64,000 nt of DNA from NCBI GenBank assembly GCA_951812755.1, contig OX638329.1:2217339-2281338 (forward strand), given 5' to 3'. This stretch comes from an uncultured Latescibacterota bacterium (GTDB taxonomy: Bacteria; Latescibacterota; UBA2968). A program made the translations under genes and the position numbers. Below, piece by piece: positions 45,707 through 55,386 of the stretch. The first letter of the stretch is position 1. Each line of letters starts with the position of its first letter. The notes beneath the pieces were generated by a model, which did no database searches, was not told where the DNA came from, and saw nothing but the letters and a program-made list of their open reading frames with translations.

Positions 45707-47563
45707 TTACCCGTCATAGGCAGCGGCGATTTCTTTTGCGTAAATTTCTTCAATCCTCCCGGGTACGACCTTTTTTAATCCCCGCGTGAGAGTTCCCGTT
45801 TCTTCGCTCAACTGGTCTGGCAAGACCAGCACTTTTTGCGGTCGCTCGTGCGCGGGAAGGCCAGATGCCGAGGCTTCTTTTAACAGTTGTTCGCGGATGC
45901 GCTCGGCAATTGCGGGATGGCTACACAGGGCTTCCTTGTCATCTGTGGGCAAATCGGGAATATCTGTTTGCAACTGTGCTTCTTCTGCATTTACGGTGAC
46001 GACGGGTAGCGGAAATGTGCGGGTCTGATCTCCGCAGATTAAGACGTGTTCTATGAGCGATACGCGAGCGAATATGCGTTCGAGACGTTCTGGATTGACA
46101 AATTCGCCGTTGCTCAATTTAAACTGCCGTCCAAAACGTCCCTGGAATGTCAAAAATCCCTCGTCGTCCATGCTGAACAAATCACCTGTGCGATACCACA
46201 CTTTGCCTTCTTCATCGGTTACGAGTACTTCGGCGGTGCGTTCGGGATCGTTGAGGTATCCCGTCATGACGTGATTGCCGTGTACCCACAATTCGCCAAT
46301 GCCATCGCCACTGCCGCTATAGGTCCCTGTCTTTGGGTCGCCGTGGGCGATTTCCTCGCCTGTCTCGGCGATGATTTTTACTTCTTGTAGTGGCTGTCCG
46401 ACGGTGCCAGTTTTTTGTCCATTTAGTCCGTTTGCAGCAATTAGCGGGCTGCATTCGGTGACGCCATAGCCTTCAAGCGAGACGATGTCCAGTACGTCCT
46501 GGAAAAAGTCGAGGGCTTCGGGGTCGGCTTTTGCCGAGCCGACGATTAACAGTTCGAGACGGCTGCCCACGCGCTGCGAGAGCTTTTCTTTGATTTGTCC
46601 GACGACCTTTTTGCCCAGTGTGGCATTGACGAGGCGGTCGATGACCGACGCTTCACCGCGTGCGACGCGCTGTTTGGCGCGTACTGACCGGGCGATCAAT
46701 GCGCCTTTTGTACCACCGGCATCAATTTCTTTGCGCACATTGCCAAATACTTTGTCTAAAATTAATGGGACAGTTAAAAAGCCTTCGGGTTCGGAATATC
46801 GAATATCTACAAGGACGCGATCTGGCGACCGCGCCAGGTCTAATGTCCAGCCTTTTGATAGGGGATAATAGATATTTAATATGCCCATGGTGTGATAGTC
46901 GGGCGCGGATTTGAATAAGATGACCGGGTCGCGGTTGCTGATCGTATCCCATACGGATAGAATATTGCCGACGAGATTGCGATGGGTTTGTATCACGCCT
47001 TTGGGCAATCCCGACGATCCCGATGTGTACACGATTTTCGATTCGTCATCGGGTTCTATTGCTGTGTCTGGGGGCGGTGATTCCGCGCCTTTTTGAGTTA
47101 GTTCAAAAAATGAGAGCGCGCCATAGGCTTGCCCTTCTGTCAAGACTATCTGGGGTGGATTGTTCAGTTGCCCACGTACGCGTTCGACTTGTTCCAGACT
47201 TTTTGCATCTGTGAACAAATAGGCGATGCCCGAGTGGTTGATGCTGTGTACCAGCAGATCATCGGGCAATTTATTGCAGATCGGCACTGCCGATAATCCG
47301 AGCATATCGCAGGATAGGAAGACCAGTACGGACTCCAGGCCGCCATCGGTCAAAAGCCCGAGACGTTGCCCTTTTTCCAATCCCAGTTGCGCCAGGCCCG
47401 AAGCCAATCGGTCTCGCTGTGCCTTTAATTGCAGATATGTCAACGGCACATATTGCAATCTTTTTTCGCCGGGCTGATCCGGCTGGCGCAATACGCGAAC
47501 CGCCGTGCGATCCGCATGCTGTTCAAAACTGTCATCTAATAGATCCTTGAGTGTTTGGCTCAT
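45707..47563 (-). CDS. AMP-forming acyl-CoA synthetase (long-chain type)
   Basis: The 618-residue enzyme belongs to the adenylate-forming family. It carries the AMP-binding P-loop KIVYTSGSSGLPKGVIQTH (residues about 187-205), the second core LEGYGVTECSPLIAAN, YRTGDLFSMDDEGFLTFQGRFGRQFKLSNGEFVNPERLE with the hinge Asp, and the C-terminal Lys region GTLTRGLKKVVPG. Two-step activation of a carboxylic acid with ATP and CoA is the family reaction. Its sequence is closest in layout to long-chain fatty acid ligases (FadD/ACSL). GGGAGG precedes ATG 47563. It shares a transcript with the Ldh-type gene. Confidence 0.93.
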   Translation of the reverse strand: MSQTLKDLLDDSFEQHADRTAVRVLRQPDQPGEKRLQYVPLTYLQLKAQRDRLASGLAQLGLEKGQRLGLLTDGGLESVLVFLSCDMLGLSAVPICNKLPDDLLVHSINHSGIAYLFTDAKSLEQVERVRGQLNNPPQIVLTEGQAYGALSFFELTQKGAESPPPDTAIEPDDESKIVYTSGSSGLPKGVIQTHRNLVGNILSVWDTISNRDPVILFKSAPDYHTMGILNIYYPLSKGWTLDLARSPDRVLVDIRYSEPEGFLTVPLILDKVFGNVRKEIDAGGTKGALIARSVRAKQRVARGEASVIDRLVNATLGKKVVGQIKEKLSQRVGSRLELLIVGSAKADPEALDFFQDVLDIVSLEGYGVTECSPLIAANGLNGQKTGTVGQPLQEVKIIAETGEEIAHGDPKTGTYSGSGDGIGELWVHGNHVMTGYLNDPERTAEVLVTDEEGKVWYRTGDLFSMDDEGFLTFQGRFGRQFKLSNGEFVNPERLERIFARVSLIEHVLICGDQTRTFPLPVVTVNAEEAQLQTDIPDLPTDDKEALCSHPAIAERIREQLLKEASASGLPAHERPQKVLVLPDQLSEETGTLTRGLKKVVPGRIEEIYAKEIAAAYDG

Positions 47564-47637
47564 GTTATGGTCCTCCCATTTTTTTAGCCCGATAATCGAA
47601 TTGGTGTTGTCAAATAGAGATCCATCCCGAATTTACT

Positions 47638-47844
47638 CTACCCCTGTTGCGCCATCCGAAACTTGATGGCCGTAACTGGATCGGGCAGGTCAATTGGGAA
47701 GGCTATTTCTTCGTAAAGCTCGATCAAAGTAATGAGTGATTCCAACTCATCACCCTCTGATGTTCCCGATTTTGCATCAAAAATCTCGTCTGCACGCGCG
47801 AGGGCAGCTTTGTAATCTGCTTCTGTTTTTATTGGCTTGTTCAT
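47638..47844 (-). CDS. HigA-like antitoxin N-terminal domain, no HTH
   Basis: The 68-residue protein (MNKPIKTEADYKAALARADEIFDAKSGTSEGDELESLITLIELYEEIAFPIDLPDPVTAIKFRMAQQG) has the N-terminal helical part of HigA-type antitoxins: a TEADYxAALAR start and ELYEE-FPIDLPDPV-AI-FRM-Q-G end. It lacks the XRE helix-turn-helix that follows in full HigA proteins (about 130 residues). Short forms like this exist as independent genes as well as truncated ones. No toxin lies beside it. GAGGGG precedes GTG 47847/ATG 47844. Confidence 0.75.
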   Translation of the reverse strand: MNKPIKTEADYKAALARADEIFDAKSGTSEGDELESLITLIELYEEIAFPIDLPDPVTAIKFRMAQQG

Positions 47845-47856
47845 CACTTCGCCCCT

Positions 47857-47916
47857 CTATTTTTTCGCTTTAATATATCCTTCAGCGACCATTTTATCAA
47901 CCAATTCTATCAGCAG
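47857..47916 (-). pseudogene. Relic of the HD hydrolase C-terminus
   Basis: The minus strand encodes LIELVDKMVAEGYIKAKK followed by a stop, nearly identical to ELVDEMVSEGYIDAGK at the C-terminus of the HD hydrolase gene at 51727. The DNA around it is also similar. The copy is only about 60 bases long and stops against the palindrome at 47921. Confidence 0.75.
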
Positions 47917-47920
47917 AGCC

Positions 47921-47952
47921 GTCATCGCGGCATGGTGTTGAGCCGCGATCCA
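47921..47952 (-). repeat. Dispersed palindrome, copy 5 (inverted)
   Basis: GTCATCGCGGC, loop ATGGTGTTGA, GCCGCGATCCAG. It directly abuts the HD hydrolase relic. Confidence 0.85.
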
Positions 47953-47985
47953 GAAGATTTTTTAGACTGGAAAAATTATGGCCGA

Positions 47986-50900
47986 CTACTTATTAGCTCT
48001 CTTACTTCGTGGCTCGTCAGGGAGAAAATTCAAAAAACCCTTTGGTCCCTGATCCGTGTATTTATATGCACCCGAAATTCTCAGGGCGCCAGGATGATCC
48101 GATTGCCAGTCTCCCCCCAATACCCTTTTTTCTCCGGTTATGGTCCAACAAAGTGCCAATCCTTCATTTGAAAGGTACTGTCTCAGCAAATCCTCGCGGA
48201 TGAGCAACGCGCTTGGCCCGTCTCCATGTGCTGTAGGATCAAAGGCAGCAAGTCGGTCTTCTTTGTCAATGAAGTTAGCACCCTGTCTGGTCCATTTGAG
48301 ACCGAGCCGTTCAACGATATCGTGATCAGGTAATCGCAGTGCGTAAGACTCATCAACAGAACAGTCGAAACCTTGGGTCTCTACATTGTACTTAAAGAGA
48401 GCTGGTCGAACAGACGTAGGGCAGTTTCGTTCCGGGGTGGTCCAGCCGCTGCAGCCGTAGTATAGCTGATTGAAGTACCGGAACGCCGGAGACCATCCGT
48501 ACTCGCCGAGAAACATGTGATATATCTCGGGCGATTCGGGCATCCAGTGATTCCAAAAGTCAACACCTTTAGCCCATTCCATGAAGGCGTCGGTATCTTG
48601 TGCCTGAATGAGATAGCCTTGAGAAATAAACCAGATTTCTCGCCGTTCAACATCGTACGGTTCAACATCCGCAGGATGTGGTTGCTGGCAATTAAAGTAT
48701 CCGCTTACATTGAGCCAGTGTGTCCCGTCGCTGGACCGTTCAACACTCAGGAGATCACGCATATCTGGTATGTCATCTTTGCGCTTGATCCAATCCCAAT
48801 GGCGTAATTTTTTATCCCAATCCGTATATAACCACGATCCCCACCACGATGGATTGTGTCCATCCCAGGATGTGCCCCCGGTCGTCGATGGAAGCAAACA
48901 AGAAAGGTCAATATCGCGCAAGTATTCCTGCCAGGGGCCCTCATATCTCTGGCCGCCTTCATCCTCATGGTACTGTTTCCGGTACTGGTAGTGGTCAGCG
49001 ATGTAAGCAAGGATCTCGTGGTAGGCAATCCATTGGTACTTTTTCCCTATGCGTTCGGGCTTTGACGCTTCTCTACCATAAGACCTTCCATGCCATATCC
49101 GGCATATCCCTCTGTTTCGCAGATGAAAACCAGGCCGCCTCCTTCACTAAACGCAACCTTAGGATCGTCGGCGTCAAGATGCCTACGGAGGAGGGAATCT
49201 GCGATGATATGATCCGTGAAACGATCATACGAAATAAAAACAGCCTCTTCGCGGGAGTCTCCAGTTCTCTCATACCTTTCTTCAATCAGCACTCCCTCGG
49301 TGACCAGGCCGCGATACAGGGATTGGCTGAATCCACGCCCCGGTAGGACTTCGTTTACTATCTTCTCGGCTTTTGGTCTTGGGAGCCATCGATCATCTGC
49401 TTCGACCATTTGCGTTGCAATTCTCTCCAGGGCTTTGCGAACGAGTTGGTCACTTGGGTTGAAATCAAGTTCTTTAGCAAGTTTCTTGTTGACCGTTTCG
49501 AGATATAAGTCAAGGGTTGATGTAATGCCGTGAAATCCCCGTGGGAGCCTTCGCTTTTCCCGATCTTTAAGCCCAAGACAAAGGGTCTTGAGTAGAAGGG
49601 GATTTTGAAACTCTGGCTGCAAAATCGGCGTCGAGGGAAATTCGAGACCATAGTAAGAGAAGAATGTTCGAGCGGCATCATACTCATGGTTGGCAAACCC
49701 ATCGTGTGTCACTGAGACTGCCCGTTTCCGAATTTCTTCAGATATTACAACATCTTCATAAGTTGAGCGGACAGAAAGCAAGACCCCAATCCATGGTGAC
49801 TTCTCAAGAGCAGACAAAAAGGCCGCAATATGAACCGGCCAGATTACACGACCCTGACCTTCGTTGAGAGCATCAATAATCACCAGCGCACGACAGCCCG
49901 CGGCCTGGGCTGCGGCTTCCAGGGCACCAACGAATTCTTTCGCACTTACACCAGGAAGGTCCAACTGTTGAAGCATTTGTGTCCAGGGCGAGTCCTCATC
50001 AAGAAAGCGTTGACCCATAAGTAGAACTGTCGGTGCCTCCGACGCGATGCGTCTATTGGCGAAATCACACAACAGATGGGTCTTTCCTGTCCCGGCCTTG
50101 CCATTGAGGATCATGAGTTTGTTATTGATGAATTCGTCAGCATGGAGAAGGGAGGAGCGTACTGCACGGAGTTTGGATTGGAGCCGGCCAATGAAGTGGA
50201 ACCGCTGTGCAAATGGGGTGTTGCGGTGGGGCGAATAGTCATTCTCTTCTTGATGCTTTGCATCGTACTCGCGTGCAAGACCAGATAGGATTTTCCAAGC
50301 TTTACTCGCTAAACAATTTGCTGATTCAATTTCCTTTATAATAGCGGCAAATGAAAGAATACCATCGGGTTTGTACTCCAGTAATGAGAATGTTTTTAGA
50401 ATTTTGTCTCCTGCCTTCAAGAGGTCATCAAGGGCAGGAATCTTGCTTGGATCCTCCTGGGTCGAATCAGAACTGTTAGCATACTGCAGTTCCTTTCGAA
50501 TTTCCCTTGCCAATGATTTGATCGCGTCAAAGGCGGATTCAGTTCGCCCAAATAACTCCAGGTCGCGGGCAATGGGCAGATCGACATGAACTTCCGGCGT
50601 ATATCGGGGTCCAGCGGCTTCCACTGCTTCGTCAAGCCGCGTCTGGAACCATTCATTGTCGAAGCCACGTTGATCAAACCAGAAGTACCGGCGACCAATA
50701 TGTTCGTTTTGAGACAACCGTTCGAGAAGCTCCGAACTGCCCCACCAGACGAACTCAACGCACATGTCTCGCTTTTGTGCCCATCCTTCCCACTTCTCGA
50801 CGCGCTCGTTCCAGCGCTGCATTGCTGATTTCTGCCCTTCAATGCGTGCATCTGGCCGGTCAAGTGGAATACAAACGAAATAGCGAACAAGTTTAGGGTG

Positions 50901-51161
50901 ATTATCGAGAGCGGTTTTGACGGATTTGTCGAGTTGCTCCCATTGAGAGGTACCAAGTGTATTGAAATACTTGGCCTGCCACCCCCACTCACTTCTATCT
51001 GGTAGGATGCAATAGCACTCTACGCCAGCATCGGGGGTACCCTTTCGCTCAAACTTCGCTCTGTCTGGACTCTCAGCACGCGCCAACTGAGCACATAGTT
51101 CCTCAAAACCATTCGCTTGTGAGCCGTTCAGGGGCCTAATATCGTTCCAATTGAGTTGCAT
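47986..51161 (-). pseudogene. Nuclease-STAND NTPase of anti-phage type, split by a frameshift
   Basis: The N-terminal frame (ATG 51161 to 49047, 704 residues) begins with a PD-(D/E)XK-like nuclease: FEELCAQLARAESPDRAKF, KGTPDAGVECYC, GWQAKYF (Asp44, Glu48, Gln62-Ala-Lys64). A STAND/NACHT-type ATPase follows with Walker A NGKAGTGKTHLL (Lys360) and Walker B ALVIIDALNE (Asp430). It ends in a stop at 49047. A second frame continues from about 49066 (KPERIGKKYQWIAYHEILAYIADHYQY) to a stop at 47986 (about 350 residues), with the conserved C-terminus WLNVSGYF, PEIYHMFLGEYGW and LALCWTITGEKR. The parts join at 49045-49070, and the gene is probably inactive. Its ATG overlaps the stop of the DUF5615 gene. 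Confidence 0.8.
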
Positions 51162-51478
51162 CAGATCGAAATTTCTTTGTAATCACCTGGGGACATTTCA
51201 TTGACAACCGCTTGTATTTCTTCAATTCGCAACTGAATAAGGGGCCACGCAGTAGAAAGTAGGACTAAAATCGCTATCTTCCTGCCAGCAAAATTCTGCT
51301 GGTAGCGAAGGCTCTGGTCTGTAGTAATCAGAAGTTGGTAGCCATCCTCTTCTGCCCGATCAAGCAACACGCCATTCTCCAGGGTGGACCATCCTCGCTC
51401 GGCGGTGGTATCGACCAAATGGCCTGTCAGATACCGCCTCAGGGGCCTCGGTACACCTTGATCAAACAGAATTTTCAC
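51161..51478 (-). CDS. DUF5615 PIN-like putative toxin
   Basis: The 105-residue protein (KILFDQGVPRPLRRYLTGHL, TAERGWSTLENGVLLDRAEEDGYQLLITTDQSLRYQQN) has the PIN-like fold with an early Asp-Gln-Gly-Val-Pro active-site loop and a LITTDQSL strand. This family works as a toxin with DUF433. The start is GTG 51478 behind GAGGGA. It overlaps the DUF433 gene by 17 bases and its stop overlaps the nuclease-STAND ATG by one base, so all three are translationally linked. Ribonuclease activity is likely by analogy with PIN proteins, but not shown by the sequence alone. Confidence 0.85.
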   Translation of the reverse strand: MKILFDQGVPRPLRRYLTGHLVDTTAERGWSTLENGVLLDRAEEDGYQLLITTDQSLRYQQNFAGRKIAILVLLSTAWPLIQLRIEEIQAVVNEMSPGDYKEISI

Positions 51479-51713
51479 AGAGATCCCTCAGGGCCTTTGC
51501 TTCGTGGTCCAGAACAGCTTTTACCTGCCATTCTTCGACGCCGTGGAACCAATCGAGAAACTGCTCAACGGAAGCACCCTCTCGAAGATTCTCGAACAGG
51601 GCATATACAGGGACTCGCGTGCCACGAAATACCCAAGCTCCGCTCACTTTGGCCGGATGTCGTTCGATAGCTGTGCATTTATCCCAGTTCACTTTATGAT
51701 CACCTCGTATCAT
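51462..51713 (-). CDS. DUF433 antitoxin-like protein
   Basis: The start is ATG 51713 behind GAGGGG. The 83-residue protein has the DUF433 core: ERHPAKVSGAWVFRGTRVPVYALFENLREGASVEQFLDWFHGV then WQVKAVLDHEAKAL. The conserved I-x-G-T-R-V-P strand and following helix form a compact winged-helix-like fold, and the family is the partner of DUF5615 proteins. It lies 13 bases behind the HD hydrolase gene and overlaps its toxin by 17 bases. It may also bind its own promoter. Confidence 0.87.
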   Translation of the reverse strand: MIRGDHKVNWDKCTAIERHPAKVSGAWVFRGTRVPVYALFENLREGASVEQFLDWFHGVEEWQVKAVLDHEAKALRDLCENSV

Positions 51714-51726
51714 GTCTATTGCCCCT

Positions 51727-52320
51727 CTATTTCCCCGCATCAATATATCCCTCAGAGACCATCTCATCAACCAATTCTTGCACGCGATTCCACAGATCTG
51801 GCGCGCCAATTGAGATGTGGCTATTGCTTTGCAAGACGCGGTCGGCTGTAATTCCGTGTTCTTGCCAGGCGCGTCCCTGGGTATTGCAATTGTGCAAAAA
51901 AGGTTGGAATCGGTCTATCGCACCCGCGAATTTTGCATCGGGTGTTTCTTTTGCTTCAAATTCTTCCCACAATGCGCGCATTTCGACGCCCTGTTCTTGG
52001 GGCAAGAGTGCAAAGATGCGGTCGGCGGCTTTTGCCTCGCGCTCGGCTTTGTTGGCGTTGCCCGCTTCGTCGTAGAGAAAGGTGTCGCCCGCGTCGATTT
52101 CCACGAGGTCGTGTACCAGTGCCATTTTGATTACTTTCAGGATATCCACTGGCTCGGGCGCGTATTCCGCGAGAATGAGTGCAAACATGGCAAAATGCCA
52201 CGAGTGTTCGGCGTCGTTTTCTTTCCGCGTTTCGTCGAGCAAATAGGTTTGCCGAACGATTTGTTTGAGTTTATCGATTTCGAGAAGAAATACGATTTGT
52301 TGTTGTAATCGGTCGGTCAT
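51727..52320 (-). CDS. HD-domain hydrolase, YfbR/HDDC2-like 5'-nucleotidase
   Basis: The 197-residue protein contains the HD motif: NDAEHSWHFAMFALILAEYAP (His) and MALVHDLVEIDAGDTFLYD (His-Asp), then a C-terminal helix DKFQPFLHNCNTQGRAWQEHGIT-like segment. These are the metal-binding residues of dNMP 5'-nucleotidases such as YfbR. It hydrolyses nucleoside monophosphates in the cytosol. Its start overlaps the epimerase stop by four bases. A 60-base copy of its C-terminus survives at 47857. Confidence 0.9.
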   Translation of the reverse strand: MTDRLQQQIVFLLEIDKLKQIVRQTYLLDETRKENDAEHSWHFAMFALILAEYAPEPVDILKVIKMALVHDLVEIDAGDTFLYDEAGNANKAEREAKAADRIFALLPQEQGVEMRALWEEFEAKETPDAKFAGAIDRFQPFLHNCNTQGRAWQEHGITADRVLQSNSHISIGAPDLWNRVQELVDEMVSEGYIDAGK

Positions 52321-53312
52321 GCTTCTCCAATAATTTTCATTATTCCGGTCAATTTTTCGCCAGGTTGGAGGCGTATCAAGCCAGAGTCGATGCCCTGATT
52401 TTGCAAGTTGAAGGCGTTGGTGACACAGGTATAGGGTTCAAAGCAGACTATGGGACGGGTGTCGGGGGCGTAGAGTACGAGTTCTCGGAATATGTCATTG
52501 GCTTCCATGGCGATGGTTACGCCTTCGGTTGGGTCGGTGTATTCGCATCGGCTCCATCCATCGGTTGTAGATACGCCGGACCAGACGTTGTCGTAGTACC
52601 GGTCTTTTAAAAGGGTGTTTTCGCGCACGTCAAATACCGTGCCGTCAACGGGTAATATTTCCCCTGTGGGTATCGGGTCGTCGCGCAAGGGCCAGTACGT
52701 CGATGCCGGCATGCGCACGGTGCATATATCCCGGTTGCCATTTTCAGTTAGGGGTAGGGGAAAATAGGGATGGATGCCCAGGCCGACGGGCATGTCGCTA
52801 TCGCCTGTGTTGGTGCCTTCAAATTCGAGGTGTAGTATCCCGTCCTTTAGCCGATATGTTACCCGGGCTTCAAAGGGGAAGGGAAAGTGTGCGCCGATTT
52901 CGGGGAAGTCCGTCGATGTGAAGACGCTTGTTACCCATGCGCCTTCCGATGCGCCGGAATCGACCACGCGCCAGGGTCGTTCGTGGACGTAGCCGTGAGA
53001 AGCGTGTTCGCCCGGGGCAGGGGTTTGGAGCTGGTGTTCCACGCCGTCAAACGAGAATTTGCCGCTGTCTATGCGGTTGGGCCAGGGGTATAGTATGGGG
53101 ATGCCGTATCCGCTGGCGCGGCCTTTCAGGGTGCCGGGATCGGGTGGGGCATAAATGAGTTCTAACAGGTCATCGCCTTTTGGGATTTTGTAGGAGATGC
53201 AATTGTTGCCTACGGAGGGCAAAATGCTGGCTTCACAATTGGCTTCAATATCCCGCAGTACGTAGAGCGCGTGTCCCTGGAAGTCCTCTTGTTGAATGTC
53301 ATATTGGGCCAT
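52317..53312 (-). CDS. Aldose 1-epimerase (galactose mutarotase) family protein
   Basis: The 331-residue protein has the beta-sandwich sugar epimerase motifs: LELIYAPPDPGTLKGRASGYGIPILYPWPNRI, HASHGYVHERPWRVV (His base), GIHPYFPLPL (second His) and VCFEPYTCVTNAF (catalytic Glu). It interconverts alpha and beta anomers of aldoses. GGGAGAAAAC precedes ATG 53312. It lies 12 bases from the SDR gene and overlaps the HD hydrolase, forming a three-gene sugar or nucleotide unit. Confidence 0.92.
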   Translation of the reverse strand: MAQYDIQQEDFQGHALYVLRDIEANCEASILPSVGNNCISYKIPKGDDLLELIYAPPDPGTLKGRASGYGIPILYPWPNRIDSGKFSFDGVEHQLQTPAPGEHASHGYVHERPWRVVDSGASEGAWVTSVFTSTDFPEIGAHFPFPFEARVTYRLKDGILHLEFEGTNTGDSDMPVGLGIHPYFPLPLTENGNRDICTVRMPASTYWPLRDDPIPTGEILPVDGTVFDVRENTLLKDRYYDNVWSGVSTTDGWSRCEYTDPTEGVTIAMEANDIFRELVLYAPDTRPIVCFEPYTCVTNAFNLQNQGIDSGLIRLQPGEKLTGIMKIIGEA

Positions 53313-53324
53313 TGTTTTCTCCCT

Positions 53325-54104
53325 TTACTCAGGCAAGGGCCAGGCTTCGCCGGCCATGAAGCCGCCATCTACGTAGATGGATTGTCCGGTGACATAATCC
53401 GATGCGGGCGCGGCGAGGAATACGGCTGTGCCGACGAGGTCTTCGGGTGTTGCCAATCGCTTTATGGGCAGACGGGATTCGGCCCATTCGCGCATTGTAT
53501 CATCTTCCCAGAGCCGCTCGGTTAATGGCGTGACCACAAAGCCCGGGCATATTGTGTTTACCTGGATGTTGTGCTTGCCCAGTTCCAGTGCCTGGGCTTT
53601 GGCGAGTTGCCCGACTGCGCCTTTGGTGGCGGTATAGACAGAAATTTGCGATAAGGACCAGTCCGTTGTCAATGAGCCGATGTGGATGATTTTGCCCTGT
53701 TTGCGCGAGATCATGTGTTTGACTACGGTCTGTGTTAAGAAGTAGAGGCCCTTCAGGTTGACGGCCATGATTTCGTCGTAGTGCTCTTCTGTTACGTCTT
53801 CAAATGGCTCGCGTATGTTCATTCCCGCGTTGTTGACGAGGATATCGATTTGTCCATACGTTTCGAGGGCTGTATCGACGCCTCCGCGTACGGAATTCAG
53901 GTTTTTCATGTCCATTTCATAAGCGAGCGCGTCGCCTCCCGCCTCCCGAATTGCGGCTACGACTTCGTCTAATTGAGACCGGGTGCGCGCAGCACATACA
54001 ATTTTTGCGCCCTGTGCAGCCAAGCCTTCTGCAATACCACGCCCAATACCACGCCCAGCCCCGGTTACTATGGCGACGCGACCTTCAAGTGAAAACAATG
54101 ACAT
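53325..54104 (-). CDS. Short-chain dehydrogenase/reductase
   Basis: The start is ATG 54104 behind AGGAGG. The 259-residue enzyme carries all SDR hallmarks: VTGAGRGIGRG (residues about 12-22), DILVNNAGMNI, the Tyr-x-x-x-Lys site in SVYTATKGAVGQL, GSLTTD before it, and VNTICPGFVVTPLT. The C-terminus DYVTGQSIYVDGGFM is typical of gluconate 5-dehydrogenase and 3-oxoacyl-ACP reductase relatives. It uses NAD(P) on a sugar or hydroxy acid. It is first in the unit with epimerase and HD hydrolase. Confidence 0.95.
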   Translation of the reverse strand: MSLFSLEGRVAIVTGAGRGIGRGIAEGLAAQGAKIVCAARTRSQLDEVVAAIREAGGDALAYEMDMKNLNSVRGGVDTALETYGQIDILVNNAGMNIREPFEDVTEEHYDEIMAVNLKGLYFLTQTVVKHMISRKQGKIIHIGSLTTDWSLSQISVYTATKGAVGQLAKAQALELGKHNIQVNTICPGFVVTPLTERLWEDDTMREWAESRLPIKRLATPEDLVGTAVFLAAPASDYVTGQSIYVDGGFMAGEAWPLPE

Positions 54105-54183
54105 CAAAGCCTCCTGGGAATGCTGTAGGAATTAGGAATTAAGAATTGATGTTACGCAGTACTTCTACCAATTTAAATCTTTT

Positions 54184-55365
54184 TCATTTTTTTTCAAACT
54201 GCCGCTGCAGTATTTCCCACAATGGGTTCGGTCCCCTCGGTTTGAGAGACTCGGGGTCTTTGCCCTGTTCGATGGCTTGCCAATAACGTCCCATTTTTTC
54301 ATCTGGCGCAATTTCATAATCGAGTCCCGTCCACGCGCCATCACCGCGAAATGCGTAAAAAGCCCAGTGCCAATTGCGCTGGTTGTAGATCTCGATGAGG
54401 TCGGTCATATATGCTGCCGCGCCTTCAAGGCGACGGTCGTGCCAGAATTCTGAAGCGATTATTCGGTTTGCAGGTATGTTGTATTGTTCGGAGAATTTTT
54501 GAACTGCCTGCATTTCTCGTGCGAGGCGATCAGTTGTCCAGGATTCTGTTGGTCCGTTCCACGATTTGGGTACGCGGTCTGGATAGGCGTATCTGCCTTT
54601 ATTAACGCGATAGGTTACCATCTGCCAGGGTCCGGGATTGTGAAAGGCGTACAGAACGCGATTGTCATCAACGGGTCGATTGTAATCGAATGCCCTGGGA
54701 GAGGCATAGAACCATCCGTCGAGGATGATGGGTGTGTCCTTATCTACGGAACGGATTGCTTTGACCATTTCCCGGTTGAATTGGTTGAGGTCGGCCGGAG
54801 TGTTCTGGATGCGCTTGAACCACATGGCGAAGTTTTCGTTCAGTTCATCAAAACCGAATGCCCTGTCCGGGTGTGGTTCGTTGAGGGGATTGTAGGCTAC
54901 AATGGCGGGGTGTGTTTTCAGGCGTGCGGCGAGTTGCCGCCAGAACTCGAAGGCTTGTAGATGATATTTTTTGTCTTTCCAGAGTCGCGCGTCATCCTGG
55001 TCGTTGTTCAGTTGTTTCCAGCGTGCGCCGGGTAAGCTGAGCATTGTGAGGACGACTTTGATACGGTTGCGTTCGGCTTCGTCGAGTGCTTTGATCAATA
55101 GGGATAGATCGGTTTCGTTGAGTGCCTCAAAGTTGTCCGCATTGCCAATCAGGAAGTCCCTGCCCTCGGCGGGCCAGGCATCGGGTAAGATGCGTACATA
55201 ATCCAATCCCAATTCCCTTGCCGCAACGTACCATTCGGGACGGTGTTGTGCATTTTGTTGATTGGCTCCTTTGCGCTGCGTATTCCAAAAGGCGATTTTG
55301 GAAGGGTCGGCAACGGCGCTGCTGGTAGAGAGTAATGCGACGGATATTAATATGCGAAAGGTCAT
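54184..55365 (-). CDS. Secreted GH5-type cellulase-like glycoside hydrolase
   Basis: ATG 55365 starts a signal peptide (MTFRILISVALLSTSSAVA). The 393-residue protein has a TIM barrel with the catalytic acid/base Glu in VAYNPLNEPHPD and the nucleophile in RIIASEFWHDRR. Barrel motifs include DYVRILPDAWPAEGRDF, NRIKVVLTMLSLPG, DTPIILDGWFYASP and RVLYAFHNPGPW. The Asn-Glu-Pro and Glu-Phe-Trp pair is typical of glycoside hydrolase family 5. It likely cuts beta-1,4-glucan or mannan outside the cell. It has its own transcript, and the next gene is on the same strand with a terminator between. Confidence 0.88.
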   Translation of the reverse strand: MTFRILISVALLSTSSAVADPSKIAFWNTQRKGANQQNAQHRPEWYVAARELGLDYVRILPDAWPAEGRDFLIGNADNFEALNETDLSLLIKALDEAERNRIKVVLTMLSLPGARWKQLNNDQDDARLWKDKKYHLQAFEFWRQLAARLKTHPAIVAYNPLNEPHPDRAFGFDELNENFAMWFKRIQNTPADLNQFNREMVKAIRSVDKDTPIILDGWFYASPRAFDYNRPVDDNRVLYAFHNPGPWQMVTYRVNKGRYAYPDRVPKSWNGPTESWTTDRLAREMQAVQKFSEQYNIPANRIIASEFWHDRRLEGAAAYMTDLIEIYNQRNWHWAFYAFRGDGAWTGLDYEIAPDEKMGRYWQAIEQGKDPESLKPRGPNPLWEILQRQFEKK

Positions 55366-55386
55366 TTTAGAAGCGTGTGAATAGAA

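Noticed and set aside
54127-54150. AATTAGGAATTAAGAATTG, similar to a stretch near 36918
   Set aside because: Short low-complexity sequence found widely in AT-rich gaps; too little for a repeat family claim.
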